A DNA stretch of 64,000 bases from an uncultured Bacteroidia bacterium (GTDB taxonomy: Bacteria; Bacteroidota; Bacteroidia; Bacteroidales; Prolixibacteraceae). The stretch lies in NCBI GenBank assembly GCA_903918045.1, contig CAIXCY010000234.1, positions 1 to 64,000 on the forward strand, in the 5' to 3' direction. Under the pieces are notes generated by a model, which searched no databases, was not told the DNA's origin, and worked only from the letters and a program-made list of their open reading frames with translations. A program made the translations under genes and the position numbers. Shown here in pieces: positions 54,114 through 63,898 of this stretch (positions within the stretch are counted from its first letter, which is position 1; every line of letters starts with the position of its first letter).

Positions 54114-56114
54114 ATGAAAAAATCCTTACTCCTTCTTTTTCTCTTTCTTTGCACCGGTCTCCAATCTTTCGCCCAATTAACAAAACCGGTGATTTGGAAT
54201 CTAAACCAGCGTTCGCTCTCCAATAAGGGGGAGATTGAGCTCTCTATAACTGCAAAGATCCAATCCGGATGGCATATTTATTCAACTAAACTGCCCGATG
54301 GAGGCCCCGTTAAAACCTCCTTTACTTTTACCCCGGATAGCAGTTGCTTCAGGTTAATCGGAGAGACCACACCACTATCTGCTCCAACCAAAGAATTTGA
54401 CAAGATCTTTAATATGGATCTCGAATTCTTTAGTAAGGAAGTTGTCTTCGTACAGAAAATAAGACTTCTCACTCCAAAGAGCTTTGAAATAAAGGGATCA
54501 GTCGAATATCAAAGCTGTAATGACGAAACATGTACCCTCGATGAGCATGATTTCTCCATGAAAATTCAAGGTACTGAGGATTCTTTGGTAAATAATCCAG
54601 GAAATAAAGATAGTCAGGAAAACACAGGACATGGCCTGTGGTGGTTCCTGATTTTCAGCTTTATTGCCGGATTGGCAGCCATTCTTACTCCATGTGTATT
54701 TCCTATGATACCAATGACGGTATCTTTTTTCATGAACTCCAGCAAATCGAAAGCCCAGGCCCGGATGCAGGCTTTTATCTATGGCGGATCCATAATTTTA
54801 ATCTATACACTCATCGGCACCCTGGTTGCGCTAACTCTGGGAGCCGATTTTGCCAATTGGATAAGTACCCATTGGATACCAAATGTGCTGTTTTTTATCG
54901 TTTTTGTCCTGTTCGCCTTCTCATTTTTCGGAGCTTTTGAAATCATTCTCCCCGGAAGCTGGGGTAACCAAACAGACCGATTTGCTGATAAAGGAGGGAT
55001 AAGCGGTGCATTTTTTATGGCTTTAACATTGGTTTTAGTCTCCTTTAGCTGCACAGGTCCAATTGTGGGCGCCATTCTCGTGGAATCAGCCGGTGGAATG
55101 GTTGTCAAACCTATCATCGGGATGCTTGGATTTTCCCTGGCCTTTGCGCTCCCTTTCACCCTCTTTGCCCTTTTCCCACAGTGGCTCTCTAATTTGCCTA
55201 AATCGGGCGGATGGCTTAATTCGGTTAAGGTCGTTCTCGGTTTTGTGGAATTAGCCCTGGGACTTAAATTTCTGAGTATTGCCGATCAGACCTACCATTG
55301 GCGAATACTGGACCGTGAAGTTTATATCGCCTTCTGGATCGTTATTTTCACAATGATGGGGTTCTATTTGCTTGGAAAAATGAAGTTTGCACACGACAGT
55401 GAAACCAAACATATCACCGTACCCCGATTGATGATGTCAATAATTACTTTCACATTTGTGGTTTATCTGATTCCCGGAATGTTCGGAGCTCCGCTCAAGG
55501 CAATTTCAGGTTACCTTCCCCCAATGACCTCCCACGATTTTGACCTCCATAAGATTATAAGGGATGAAGTCAAACTTGTAGACCACGCGGCGGGAAATGG
55601 ATATCAACTTAATTCGACATCCGCTGTATGCGAAAAACCAAAATTCAGTGAATTTCTCGAGTTGCCCCACGGCCTGGAAGGATTCTTCGATTTTGAACAG
55701 GGATTAGCTTGCGCCAAGGCCAGAAATAAACCAGTATTTATCGACTTCACAGGTCATGGCTGTGTCAATTGCAGGGAAATGGAGGCCAACGTCTGGTCTG
55801 ATCCGCGGGTGTTGGATAAACTCAAAAACGAATTTGTGATCATCGCATTATACGTGGATGATAAGACGGCGCTTCCGGAAAGTGAATGGATTACCTCATC
55901 CTATGACCATAAAGTGAAAAAAAATATCGGTAAAAAATTTGCCGATTTTCAGATTTCAAGATTTGGTGTCAATGCTCAACCTTACTATGTTTTGCTTGAT
56001 CATGACCAGCAACTGCTTATCAAACCAACTGCCCGGGATCTGAATCCAGATCATTTTATAGATTTTCTGGACAGAGGTTTAGCAGAATTTAAGATCCGTC
56101 AGGCTAAAAAATAG
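54114..56114 (+). CDS. dsbD: Thiol:disulfide interchange protein DsbD
   Basis: A 666-residue membrane protein carrying reducing power from cytoplasmic thioredoxin to the periplasm. From ATG 54114 it has a signal peptide (LLLLFLFLCTGLQSFAQ), an N-terminal alpha domain with YQSCNDETC (cysteine pair), a transmembrane domain of about eight helices with ILTPCVFPMIPMTVSFF and VSFSCTGPIVGAILV carrying the two membrane cysteines, and a C-terminal thioredoxin domain with DFTGHGCVNCREMEANVW (CVNC active site). An ATG 7 codons upstream lies before the signal and is less likely. Confidence 0.93.
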   Translation: MKKSLLLLFLFLCTGLQSFAQLTKPVIWNLNQRSLSNKGEIELSITAKIQSGWHIYSTKLPDGGPVKTSFTFTPDSSCFRLIGETTPLSAPTKEFDKIFNMDLEFFSKEVVFVQKIRLLTPKSFEIKGSVEYQSCNDETCTLDEHDFSMKIQGTEDSLVNNPGNKDSQENTGHGLWWFLIFSFIAGLAAILTPCVFPMIPMTVSFFMNSSKSKAQARMQAFIYGGSIILIYTLIGTLVALTLGADFANWISTHWIPNVLFFIVFVLFAFSFFGAFEIILPGSWGNQTDRFADKGGISGAFFMALTLVLVSFSCTGPIVGAILVESAGGMVVKPIIGMLGFSLAFALPFTLFALFPQWLSNLPKSGGWLNSVKVVLGFVELALGLKFLSIADQTYHWRILDREVYIAFWIVIFTMMGFYLLGKMKFAHDSETKHITVPRLMMSIITFTFVVYLIPGMFGAPLKAISGYLPPMTSHDFDLHKIIRDEVKLVDHAAGNGYQLNSTSAVCEKPKFSEFLELPHGLEGFFDFEQGLACAKARNKPVFIDFTGHGCVNCREMEANVWSDPRVLDKLKNEFVIIALYVDDKTALPESEWITSSYDHKVKKNIGKKFADFQISRFGVNAQPYYVLLDHDQQLLIKPTARDLNPDHFIDFLDRGLAEFKIRQAKK

Positions 56115-56143
56115 ACATTTATTAGTAAAATACGATATTGACA

Positions 56144-56776
56144 ATGAATAATAAAAGTATCCTGTTCTGGAATGTGGATACCCAGGAGGATTTTATCGAT
56201 CCGCTAGGGAAGCTATATGTCACTGGAGCTGAAGTAATCAGACCGGTTCTTGAAATAATTACAGCATTGGCAAAATCGAAGGGTATCCGGGTGGTGAATA
56301 CTTGCGATTACCATCAGATTAATGCCTTTGAAATTTCAGATAACCCGGATTTTATAACAAAATTCCCTCAGCATTGCATGGCTGGATCTTCAGGCGCTGA
56401 ATTCATCTCAGAAACAGACCCCGAAACTCCGCTTATTATCGACTGGGATTCTGAACTGAAAATCATCCCTGAATTGGACAACCCTGTTAAATACAGAAAT
56501 ATTATACTTCGGAAAAACGCATTTGATGTATTTGCCGGAAATAGATATACAGAAACAATTTTGCAAATTCTAAATCCTGATCGGGTAATTGTTTACGGAG
56601 TTACGACAAATATCTGTGTCGATAATGCGGTAATGGGATTAACAACACGTGGAATTCAGGTTTATGTGGTGAAAGATGCAATCAAAGAACTTCCAATGTT
56701 ACCCCTTCCCTTTGAGAAATGGAACGAGAATGGGGTGACAATGATTTCATTTTCAGATCTTAAAAGTTATTTGTAA
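56144..56776 (+). CDS. Isochorismatase-family cysteine hydrolase
   Basis: A 210-residue hydrolase with the catalytic triad of the family: Asp in WNVDTQEDFIDP, Lys in LRKNAFDVFAG and Cys in YGVTTNICVDNAVMGL. The layout resembles nicotinamidases, but the zinc-binding D-x-H-x-x-H motif is represented only by CDYHQINAF, so the substrate is uncertain. I chose ATG at 56144; a TTG two codons earlier is also in frame. It follows dsbD by 29 bases. Confidence 0.82.
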   Translation: MNNKSILFWNVDTQEDFIDPLGKLYVTGAEVIRPVLEIITALAKSKGIRVVNTCDYHQINAFEISDNPDFITKFPQHCMAGSSGAEFISETDPETPLIIDWDSELKIIPELDNPVKYRNIILRKNAFDVFAGNRYTETILQILNPDRVIVYGVTTNICVDNAVMGLTTRGIQVYVVKDAIKELPMLPLPFEKWNENGVTMISFSDLKSYL

Positions 56777-56798
56777 CTTGCCTAAACGAATCAATTCA

Positions 56799-57572
56799 CT
56801 AATTGGGATATTCGTTCAGAACATCTGTAAGCACTTCATATCCAGTTTTCGTGACTAAAATAGTATGTTCAAACTGAGCAGATAACTTCCTGTCAACTGT
56901 CCGGGCAGTCCAGCCATCCAATTCATCGACTTTCACCCTGGGCTTTCCTTCGTTGATCATCGGCTCAATGGTAAAGATCATTCCGGGTTTCATAATGGGT
57001 CCGCTATTTTTCCGTGCTGCATGATCAACCTGAGGATCTTCATGAAACTCAATCCCCACACCATGTCCGCAATATTCATAGACTACCGTAAACCCCTGAG
57101 CTATAGCATAACGTGATATTGCATACCCAATATTACCCAGGTAATTCCCGGGTCTTACCTGTTGAATACCAAGGTTCAGGCAATGCTTGGTGGCATTAAC
57201 CAGTCTTTGTGCCGCGTCGGAGGCCTCTCCAACAATAAACATTTTACTTGTATCACCGAAAAAACCACCCAGAATTGTGGTTATATCAATATTGAGGATG
57301 TCTCCGTTCTTTAAAATCACATCATCGGAAGGGATCCCATGACAGATCACATCATTCGGTGAAATGCAACACGATTTTGGAAAACCGCTGTAATTGAGTG
57401 TGGCCGGAATGGCGCCATGTTCTATGGTATAATTATGAATAAGTTGGTCCAGATATCCCGTGGATACCCCCTCTTTAACAAATTCTGAAATATAGTTTAG
57501 TACTTCGCCGGCCAGTTTTGAACTCTTACGGATTCCGTCGATCTGCTCTTCGTTTTTAATAATGATATTCAT
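56799..57572 (-). CDS. map: Methionine aminopeptidase, type I
   Basis: A 257-residue enzyme removing initiator methionine. The five metal ligands are visible: Asp in NIDITTILGGFFGDTSKMF (two), His in CGHGVGIEFHEDP, Glu in FTIEPMINEG and Glu in QFEHTILVT. ICHGIPSDD holds the substrate His. There is no zinc-finger extension, as normal for bacteria. It converges with the isochorismatase-like gene. Confidence 0.95.
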   Translation of the reverse strand: MNIIIKNEEQIDGIRKSSKLAGEVLNYISEFVKEGVSTGYLDQLIHNYTIEHGAIPATLNYSGFPKSCCISPNDVICHGIPSDDVILKNGDILNIDITTILGGFFGDTSKMFIVGEASDAAQRLVNATKHCLNLGIQQVRPGNYLGNIGYAISRYAIAQGFTVVYEYCGHGVGIEFHEDPQVDHAARKNSGPIMKPGMIFTIEPMINEGKPRVKVDELDGWTARTVDRKLSAQFEHTILVTKTGYEVLTDVLNEYPN

Positions 57573-57671
57573 TGAAACTTTCTGATTCTTTTAAAATTTA
57601 TATTTTCGACCAGGTTATATTTTAGTAACGCTCAGATTGATAGTTTTGTTCAGAAGAGGTCGCGGGAACAA

Positions 57672-58595
57672 TTAACCTTCAAGCCATTTAATAATTAGCG
57701 CTGTTTTATCTTCTGTTCTCAATTCGCTATCAATCCATCTAATTTTAAACCCTTCGCGCTCCATCTTGCGGAACCAGGTCATCTGCCTTTTCGCAAACTG
57801 GTGAATAGCAATATTTAATGCCTCAAACAGCTCATCATAAGATAAAAAGCCTGATAAGTAATTAGTTATATATTTATATTCCAGTCCATAATAAGTTAAG
57901 TCATCTGGATGAAGTCCGCCATTAAGTAGTTCCTGAACTTCGTCGATCATCCCATCCGCCAGCCGCTGCTTTAATCTAGCTGTAATTCTTCTCCGGCGAA
58001 CCTCACGTTCGATCCGGACACCAACGATCAGACTATTTATCGGAGGGAATGAGAGATCAGCTTCAGGATGAATGGCACAATACTCTTCGATCTCAATCGC
58101 CCGGACAGCTCTTTTAACATTCTCAATATCACTGGTATTGTGAATTGATTTATAACTCCTTAAGATCTCCTTGAGCGCCTCAAGTGATAAAAGACGAAGT
58201 TCAGAGCGCCGCTCTTCATTGACCGGCACCTGAATCAGTTTGTAACCCTTCAAAATAGCTTCGAGATACATCCCACTTCCGCCACACATTACCGGGAATG
58301 CTCCTTTTTCCTTTAACTGCTGATAAACATTTAAGAAATCGCGCTGAAACTCAAATACATTATACTGATAACCGGGTTCCGCAATATCAATCAGGTGATA
58401 GGGTATTTCAGTTCCATTAATCCTGTATTCGGTAAGATCCTTTCCTGTTCCCAGATCCATTCGGCGGTAAATTTGCCTGGAATCTGCAGATATTACCTCT
58501 CCATTTAGTTTATATGCCAGATTCACAGCTAATTCAGTCTTTCCTGAGGCTGTTGGCCCCAGTATCGTTACCATATCAAATTTGGATCCGGTCAT
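57672..58595 (-). CDS. miaA: tRNA dimethylallyltransferase
   Basis: A 307-residue enzyme that adds dimethylallyl to A37 of tRNAs reading codons starting with U. GPTASGKTELAVNLA is the P-loop, SADSRQIYRRMDLGTGK the catalytic and substrate block, and CGGSGMYLEAIL the dimethylallyl diphosphate region. Length is normal. The start could be the second Met (residue 8), directly before the P-loop strand. It stands apart from the usual hfq neighbourhood. Confidence 0.94.
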   Translation of the reverse strand: MTGSKFDMVTILGPTASGKTELAVNLAYKLNGEVISADSRQIYRRMDLGTGKDLTEYRINGTEIPYHLIDIAEPGYQYNVFEFQRDFLNVYQQLKEKGAFPVMCGGSGMYLEAILKGYKLIQVPVNEERRSELRLLSLEALKEILRSYKSIHNTSDIENVKRAVRAIEIEEYCAIHPEADLSFPPINSLIVGVRIEREVRRRRITARLKQRLADGMIDEVQELLNGGLHPDDLTYYGLEYKYITNYLSGFLSYDELFEALNIAIHQFAKRQMTWFRKMEREGFKIRWIDSELRTEDKTALIIKWLEG

Positions 58596-58652
58596 CAGGA
58601 ATAAGAAATATTTGGCAAATTAGCTTAATTTTGGATATCTAAAAGGATAAAA

Positions 58653-59234
58653 ATGAATTTAAAGCTATTTATTCAGAATTTATACTCGCGGGCGCTAGGA
58701 ATAATAGGATCACCAAAGGAGGAGTGGATCAAAATAAAGGAGGAGAATGCTTCAATTGGCCATTTAATTGTAAACTTTGCCTTGCCCCTTCTTCTGATTA
58801 CCGGCTTGTCATCTACTGTGGGGACTTATATTCATCAGGATGGGAAATCGTTGAGTACCGTATTGCTGGTTATTGCCGGATTAAGACCGATCTTGAGCAT
58901 CACCTTTTCTTTGGGATTTAGTATTCTCTCAATCAGTGCGCTTATCAGGAGCTATGGTGGGAACCCGGATCCCGCTATCGCCACAAAACTCGTATTTTTC
59001 ACTTTCCTGCCGTTGATTCTGGTAACGATAATACTCGGAATGGCACCCGACATCTATTTTGCTGGATTATTTTCCCTCTACTCGTTTTATATTCTGTTTT
59101 TCGGGGCACAGGTATTGCCCGAAATTGAGTCCGAACGACAATTGAATTTCAGCATGCTTTCATCAACGATGATTCTTGCCACATACATTATCCTCAATTA
59201 CATTCTTTCTGCAATCTTTGGAGCAATTCAGTAA
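58653..59234 (+). CDS. YIP1-family membrane protein
   Basis: A 193-residue integral membrane protein with about five hydrophobic segments. The N terminus RALGIIGSPKEEWIKIKEE, with the P-x-x-x-W pattern just before the first helix, is typical of bacterial YIP1-domain proteins. Function is unknown. It lies 62 bases upstream of smpB on the same strand. Confidence 0.75.
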   Translation: MNLKLFIQNLYSRALGIIGSPKEEWIKIKEENASIGHLIVNFALPLLLITGLSSTVGTYIHQDGKSLSTVLLVIAGLRPILSITFSLGFSILSISALIRSYGGNPDPAIATKLVFFTFLPLILVTIILGMAPDIYFAGLFSLYSFYILFFGAQVLPEIESERQLNFSMLSSTMILATYIILNYILSAIFGAIQ

Positions 59235-59263
59235 AGAGGTTAGGGAATCGTTCACGGTTTTGC

Positions 59264-59271
59264 TAAATTTG
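59264..59271 (+). promoter_or_regulatory. -7 promoter box for smpB
   Basis: TAAATTTG is a perfect TAnnTTTG box 25 bases before the smpB start codon. No clear TTTG box is found at the matching distance. Confidence 0.35.
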
Positions 59272-59296
59272 CAGATCGAAATTCCGGAATATAAAA

Positions 59297-59749
59297 ATGA
59301 TCGTTCAACAGCATATCAATATAAAGAATAAGAGGGCCAGCTTCGACTACGAATTTATCGACAAATACGTAGCTGGAATCGTCTTGTTGGGTACCGAAAT
59401 AAAATCGATCAGGTTGGGAAAAGTCAGCATGAATGATGCCTATTGCCATTTTGTTTCGGGTGAGCTCTACATCAAAAACCTGAGTATCTCGGAATACGAT
59501 TTCGGGAACCTTAACAATCACGAGGTTCGTCGGGAACGAAAGCTCCTGATGAGCAGACGTGAACTCAACAAACTTGAACGGAAATTAAAGGAATCGGGCC
59601 TTACAATAGTCCCTGTGAGGTTATTTATGAATGACAAGGGGCTTGCAAAGATGGAGATCGCCCTTGCCCGTGGTAAAGCTAACTACGACAAGCGGCAAAG
59701 CCTAAAATCCAAGGATGCAGAGCGGGAGATGGACAGGGTGAGGAAGTAA
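59297..59749 (+). CDS. smpB: SsrA-binding protein SmpB
   Basis: A 150-residue protein that binds tmRNA and brings it to stalled ribosomes. Signatures are [51 protein letters not shown] and a basic tail with [20 protein letters not shown] that enters the empty mRNA channel. The tmRNA gene itself is not seen near it. Confidence 0.95.
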   Translation: MIVQQHINIKNKRASFDYEFIDKYVAGIVLLGTEIKSIRLGKVSMNDAYCHFVSGELYIKNLSISEYDFGNLNNHEVRRERKLLMSRRELNKLERKLKESGLTIVPVRLFMNDKGLAKMEIALARGKANYDKRQSLKSKDAEREMDRVRK

Positions 59750-60091
59750 TAACCGGTTCGACCCAATCGAAGACCGGTGACGCTAATTTCACGAATCTTA
59801 TCGGTACATCCCATCAGAAATTTGAGTTGGGCAGAAACAACGATAGTCGTCAGATATTCTGTTCCGGATGGGACGGAACAGAAAGCGACCAACGGTCGTT
59901 ATCTACCCATATTTTATGCCTGACGGCACAATAGAACTAAAAAGATATTTAAATTCAATTCCCGGATCGTTGGCTGTATGGTTCGTTGCCGATTTCAAAG
60001 TGATATCTTATCTAGACACAACAAACTTCGATAAGCGCTAAAACTTTGAAACCCGCACTTAAAATTAATTTTCAATTGTATTGGTCGAAAA
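59750..60091. other. Intergenic region with hairpins and a possible 57-codon ORF
   Basis: After smpB there are inverted repeats: ACCGGTTCGA near 59755 with TCGAAGACCGGT, and TTCTGTTCCG (59857-59866) with CGGAACAGAA (59874-59883). Neither is followed by a T-run. An ORF of 57 codons (59868-60041, MGRNRKRPTVVIYPYFMPDG...) overlaps the second hairpin. It has normal-looking codons but no recognised domain, and may be a gene fragment. Confidence 0.35.
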
Positions 60092-60421
60092 TTAAACACG
60101 TGGAGCAAAATAAATAATGCAAACACCCAACAAAGCAATTGTAGCTCCGATTACATCATATTTGTCTGGTGAGTAATTATCAAATTTCATTGCCCAAAGT
60201 AAAGACATAACAATAAAAAAACCTCCATAAGTAGCATAAACTCTGGCGAAATTCGACGTCTGCCACGTTGCAACTATACCATAAAAAACGAGAATTATAC
60301 CTCCTAAAATTCCATACCAAATGGGCTTTTCACTTTTTAACCAAAGCCAAACTAAATAGCCACCACCAATTTCACAAAGACCAGCAAGTATAAATATTAC
60401 TATAGTTTTTAATACTGACAT
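60092..60421 (-). CDS. YnfA/UPF0060-family small membrane protein
   Basis: A 109-residue protein with four hydrophobic helices. FILAGLCEIGGGYLVWLWLK and the C-terminal YDVIGATIALLGVCIIYF are the UPF0060/YnfA signature. The family is related to small multidrug resistance transporters, and E. coli YnfA has been implicated in efflux. It follows lepB by 19 bases. Confidence 0.9.
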   Translation of the reverse strand: MSVLKTIVIFILAGLCEIGGGYLVWLWLKSEKPIWYGILGGIILVFYGIVATWQTSNFARVYATYGGFFIVMSLLWAMKFDNYSPDKYDVIGATIALLGVCIIYFAPRV

Positions 60422-60440
60422 ATTTTATCGAATTCATCCC

Positions 60441-61781
60441 CTATTTTACCCCCATAAAAAACCTGTTCCATCGGATTTTTGAAAGAAAACTCTTATTCTT
60501 ATCCAACGATAGCCAGACAAATGAGGCTTTACCAACAATATGATCCTCAGGCACAAATCCCCAATACCTTGAGTCCGCCGAGTTGTAGCGGTTATCGCCC
60601 ATCATCCAGTAATAATCCATTTTAAACGTGTAGCTCAAAGCTGGCGATCCGTTAATAAAAATTACCCCATCTTTTACCTCCAAATTATTCCTTTCATAAA
60701 CACCGATTACTCTTTTATAGAAAGGCAGATTGGACAGGGTTAAGTTAATCGTAACCCCTTTTTTGGGAATCCATACAGGGCCAAAATTATCAAGATTCCA
60801 CCCTAGCTTAGGATCATGCGGGAACAAAGCCGGATCACCCTCACCTGCAGGTATAAGATACCTCACCCTGGATTGAATAAATTTTAATCCATCCAACCGC
60901 TCATACTGAGCAGTGGTTAAAGATAACAGATATTGCGCACCATTACCTTCCAGCTCAGAATGGGAAATATCCAATTTCTCAAGAAGAGCCTCGTTTAGAG
61001 CCTCTCCATTAGTCGTAACAAGGTATTTATATTGTATTCCCGGAATTTTTTTCTGCAGCATACCGTTGACAAATACCTCCCCGTTTACAATTTTGAGGGA
61101 ATCCCCCGGAATAGCGATACATCGTTTGATATAGTTTTCCCGTTTATCCACCGGACGGTAAACAATATCCCCAAATGTTCTCTTGTCACTCCAAACCCGG
61201 TCGCGGCCATACAAACGGACCAACTCATAATAACTGCTTGTTTCCTGCAAATTTACTGAAACAGTATCACCTTCAGGGAAATTGAACACCACAACATCGT
61301 CGTTTCTCACCTTCCCCGTTCCTGCAATTCTTCGATATGGATATTGAATAAGAGTTGAATAAGATTGTAAGGACCTGGTATGGGGCATCGTATTGTGGAC
61401 AAATGGAAAAGAGATCGGTGTATTTGGCATCTTAGGGCCATAAGCTGTTTTACTGACAAACAGGTAATCACCAACCATCATCGATTTCTCCATTGAAGAA
61501 GTTGGAATGGTATAAGCCTCTATAAAGAAGAGCTTTATAAATGTGGCTGCAATAACTGCCAATATTAAAGCGTCTACCCATTCCACCAACTTGGTTTGCT
61601 TCCCTCCAGGAGGATTCTTCTTCTTCCAGAATGCCCAGTGAACCCGTTTGGTAATATAGGTATCAAAAATGATTATAAGTCCGATCAACCACCAGAAATT
61701 GCTGAGCCATATTACCCATAACAGATAAACAGAAGCGGTTAGGCCAAACTTAAACCATTTATTGTATACTAGATTACTCAT
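60441..61781 (-). CDS. lepB: Signal peptidase I
   Basis: A membrane-bound serine protease cleaving signal peptides, 446 residues from the ATG at 61781. Two hydrophobic segments precede the catalytic domain (about 100-430). EAYTIPTSSMEKSMMVGDYL carries the nucleophile Ser, and RENYIKRCIAIPGDSL the Lys general base, with MMGDNRYNSADSRYWGFVP as the last conserved box. It is longer than E. coli LepB because of an insertion of about 100 residues between boxes, as in other Bacteroidota. A longer frame to 61892 would overlap the upstream gene by over 100 bases; the chosen start overlaps its stop by 8. Confidence 0.92.
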   Translation of the reverse strand: MSNLVYNKWFKFGLTASVYLLWVIWLSNFWWLIGLIIIFDTYITKRVHWAFWKKKNPPGGKQTKLVEWVDALILAVIAATFIKLFFIEAYTIPTSSMEKSMMVGDYLFVSKTAYGPKMPNTPISFPFVHNTMPHTRSLQSYSTLIQYPYRRIAGTGKVRNDDVVVFNFPEGDTVSVNLQETSSYYELVRLYGRDRVWSDKRTFGDIVYRPVDKRENYIKRCIAIPGDSLKIVNGEVFVNGMLQKKIPGIQYKYLVTTNGEALNEALLEKLDISHSELEGNGAQYLLSLTTAQYERLDGLKFIQSRVRYLIPAGEGDPALFPHDPKLGWNLDNFGPVWIPKKGVTINLTLSNLPFYKRVIGVYERNNLEVKDGVIFINGSPALSYTFKMDYYWMMGDNRYNSADSRYWGFVPEDHIVGKASFVWLSLDKNKSFLSKIRWNRFFMGVK

Positions 61782-62292
61782 TTTCATCCTTTTTTTCAGC
61801 CTGTTTACGGCTGAATTTTTCAAAACTTTTAAGGTCTTCAACCTTGAAATTCCCATAGAATGAAACCAGACAACTGAACTCTTTATCGTCACTGTTGCAA
61901 ACGATTACATGGCACTCTTTGACAGTTTTTGAATTCCCTTCAATCCAGAATTCCACATTCTCGCTTCCTTTGCTATCCGAGGGGTCGATCTTCCGGTAAT
62001 TTAACTTTTCAAACTTCCCTGAGAAGAGCTTGTAAAGTGAACCGATCTCCTTATTTTTCTCACGGTTCACTAACAGAATCCGCACTTCCATGAGATCACC
62101 GGTAACCTTTTTGTTCTCCTCGTCAATTGTTAAGTTTACAGCATCGATCATTGCTTTTGAAAAAGAGAGTGAGATAAACCCTTCACGTTGTGCATATTGG
62201 TCATATATATGATACGATCTGCTTTGGGCAATCACTACTGTAAAAGTAAGCAGAAGAACAATCGTAAGTGCAAAACGGTTTATAGTATTCAT
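61774..62292 (-). CDS. Exported DUF4252-like protein
   Basis: A 172-residue protein with signal peptide (RFALTIVLLLTFTVVIAQ) and a mature part of the DUF4252 type (YAQREGFISLSFSKAMIDAV near its start). Its function is unknown. The highly charged C terminus (KFSRKQAEKKDENE) overlaps the lepB start, and its own start overlaps the stop of the PspC gene by four bases (ATGA), so the three are translated in series. Confidence 0.75.
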   Translation of the reverse strand: MNTINRFALTIVLLLTFTVVIAQSRSYHIYDQYAQREGFISLSFSKAMIDAVNLTIDEENKKVTGDLMEVRILLVNREKNKEIGSLYKLFSGKFEKLNYRKIDPSDSKGSENVEFWIEGNSKTVKECHVIVCNSDDKEFSCLVSFYGNFKVEDLKSFEKFSRKQAEKKDENE

Positions 62293-63875
62293 TTTTTGAT
62301 TTTTTTAGGTGTTACAACAGGGGCTTGTTTTCTTTGTGCAATTTCCAATCCTTCGGGTTTCATGGTCCAGTATTTGCCCCCCATATCACCATCCCACATA
62401 TCGGAGGTATTTTTAATGTCACTAAGAATTTTAACCATTTCGTTGCTTATATAAATGGTTTTATTTTCTGGAACCTTCAGTGTAATTTCGATCTGCTGCA
62501 TGCGCCAAACCGATTTGTCAGGCATCATAAACCACGGTTGGAAAGTGATGAGTGAGTCCCTTAATTCGTACTTATAGTTCATATCACGGGCATTATTCTG
62601 CGCATTATCCAAATTACGACCTCTTGCTTTTGATTTGATAACCAAACTGAAATCGTTCGTTTCACTTTTTACAATATCAAGTTTGGGTTCATACAGGAGA
62701 AATTGTTTTCCATTGAGTGCCGCAATACGAAGACCATCGAAGTTGATATTTGAATCCATGAACTCGCTAAATTCATCGTTTCCAAGTTTAAGATAGAGCG
62801 TATCAGATTTGGTTAATACAACATCCTGTTTTGTGCTCGTTGAAACGCTTTTAAAGTCACCCAGGCCTTTTACAAGGATAAATATCAACAGGATAATACC
62901 AATCACCCAGAGTCCAAGAGAGGTCATTCCAACTGCACCATTACTCGATTTGAACCGAAAGATCAGTTTGGTTCCCAAATAGGCAATCAATAATAAAGGG
63001 ATTCCAACCACTAATCCAATAGCGATCCAGAACCAGAAAAAGGTGTTACCGCTTATAAACAAATCGAGGTATTGGGGTATTCTATGACCAAAGGGGAAAA
63101 CGCCAAGAAATTCATTGGTAACAAACATTGAAGTTACAAGTGCAATAATTGCGAATATCCCGGCAAAGACAAGGGCAATTCCAATAATTACAGCAATTAC
63201 CTTTAAACCTGCGCTAAGGATTGATGAGGCGACAGAACCGGCCTGATCCATCCGATCTCGCCCCTTTCCGCTGGCCTTGAATTTTTCGTAGTTCTCCTTT
63301 ACATCCTGAATCTCTTCTTTAATATTCTTGGATATATTGTTGATATTGACCTCTTCCCCTCTCATCTCCAGGCGTTGGGCCGAATTTGACGCCTTGGGAA
63401 CCACAATCCAGAGAATAATGTAAATTATCAAACTTGAACCGGCTCCAAGAAATACAAGCAGGACAAAGATTAACCGTATAATTACAGGGTCAAAATTAAA
63501 ATATGCACCTAATCCGCTACAAACACCACCCAAGACACGGTCATCAGGATCGCGATACAGTTTTCTCAGCCGGGGACGCGGTGATTTCACCCTGGTCTCC
63601 TCTGCCTCTTTGGCATCATCAAACGCTTCAGGTAATCCCATAATACGGATTATCTCTTCTACATGTTCAATGGTAATGACTTCATTGCCATCTTTTACAC
63701 GCTCCTGAAAAAGCTCGGAAATACGCGATTCGATATCTTCAACGATTTCCTGAGCCTCTGCATCATTACCAAAGTGCTTGTTAATCTGTAAAATATAGCT
63801 ATTAAGTCTTTCATACGCATCATCGTCAATATGAAAAACTGTCCCACTAATGTTGATTGTAAATGTTTTTTTCAT
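62289..63875 (-). CDS. PspC-domain membrane protein
   Basis: A 528-residue protein. The N-terminal 90 residues (INISGTVFHIDDDAYERLNS, then an HVEEIIRIMGLPEAFDDA segment) are a cytoplasmic region common to Bacteroidota homologues. The PspC domain is at about 105-165 (LYRDPDDRVLGGVCSGLGAY, then a transmembrane helix). Three or more further helices and a C-terminal domain of about 180 residues follow. PspC proteins take part in envelope stress sensing. The gene follows a PadR regulator, a standard pairing in this phylum. Confidence 0.85.
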   Translation of the reverse strand: MKKTFTINISGTVFHIDDDAYERLNSYILQINKHFGNDAEAQEIVEDIESRISELFQERVKDGNEVITIEHVEEIIRIMGLPEAFDDAKEAEETRVKSPRPRLRKLYRDPDDRVLGGVCSGLGAYFNFDPVIIRLIFVLLVFLGAGSSLIIYIILWIVVPKASNSAQRLEMRGEEVNINNISKNIKEEIQDVKENYEKFKASGKGRDRMDQAGSVASSILSAGLKVIAVIIGIALVFAGIFAIIALVTSMFVTNEFLGVFPFGHRIPQYLDLFISGNTFFWFWIAIGLVVGIPLLLIAYLGTKLIFRFKSSNGAVGMTSLGLWVIGIILLIFILVKGLGDFKSVSTSTKQDVVLTKSDTLYLKLGNDEFSEFMDSNINFDGLRIAALNGKQFLLYEPKLDIVKSETNDFSLVIKSKARGRNLDNAQNNARDMNYKYELRDSLITFQPWFMMPDKSVWRMQQIEITLKVPENKTIYISNEMVKILSDIKNTSDMWDGDMGGKYWTMKPEGLEIAQRKQAPVVTPKKIKK

Positions 63876-63898
63876 GGTGATATGATTTTCTAAGGTGG

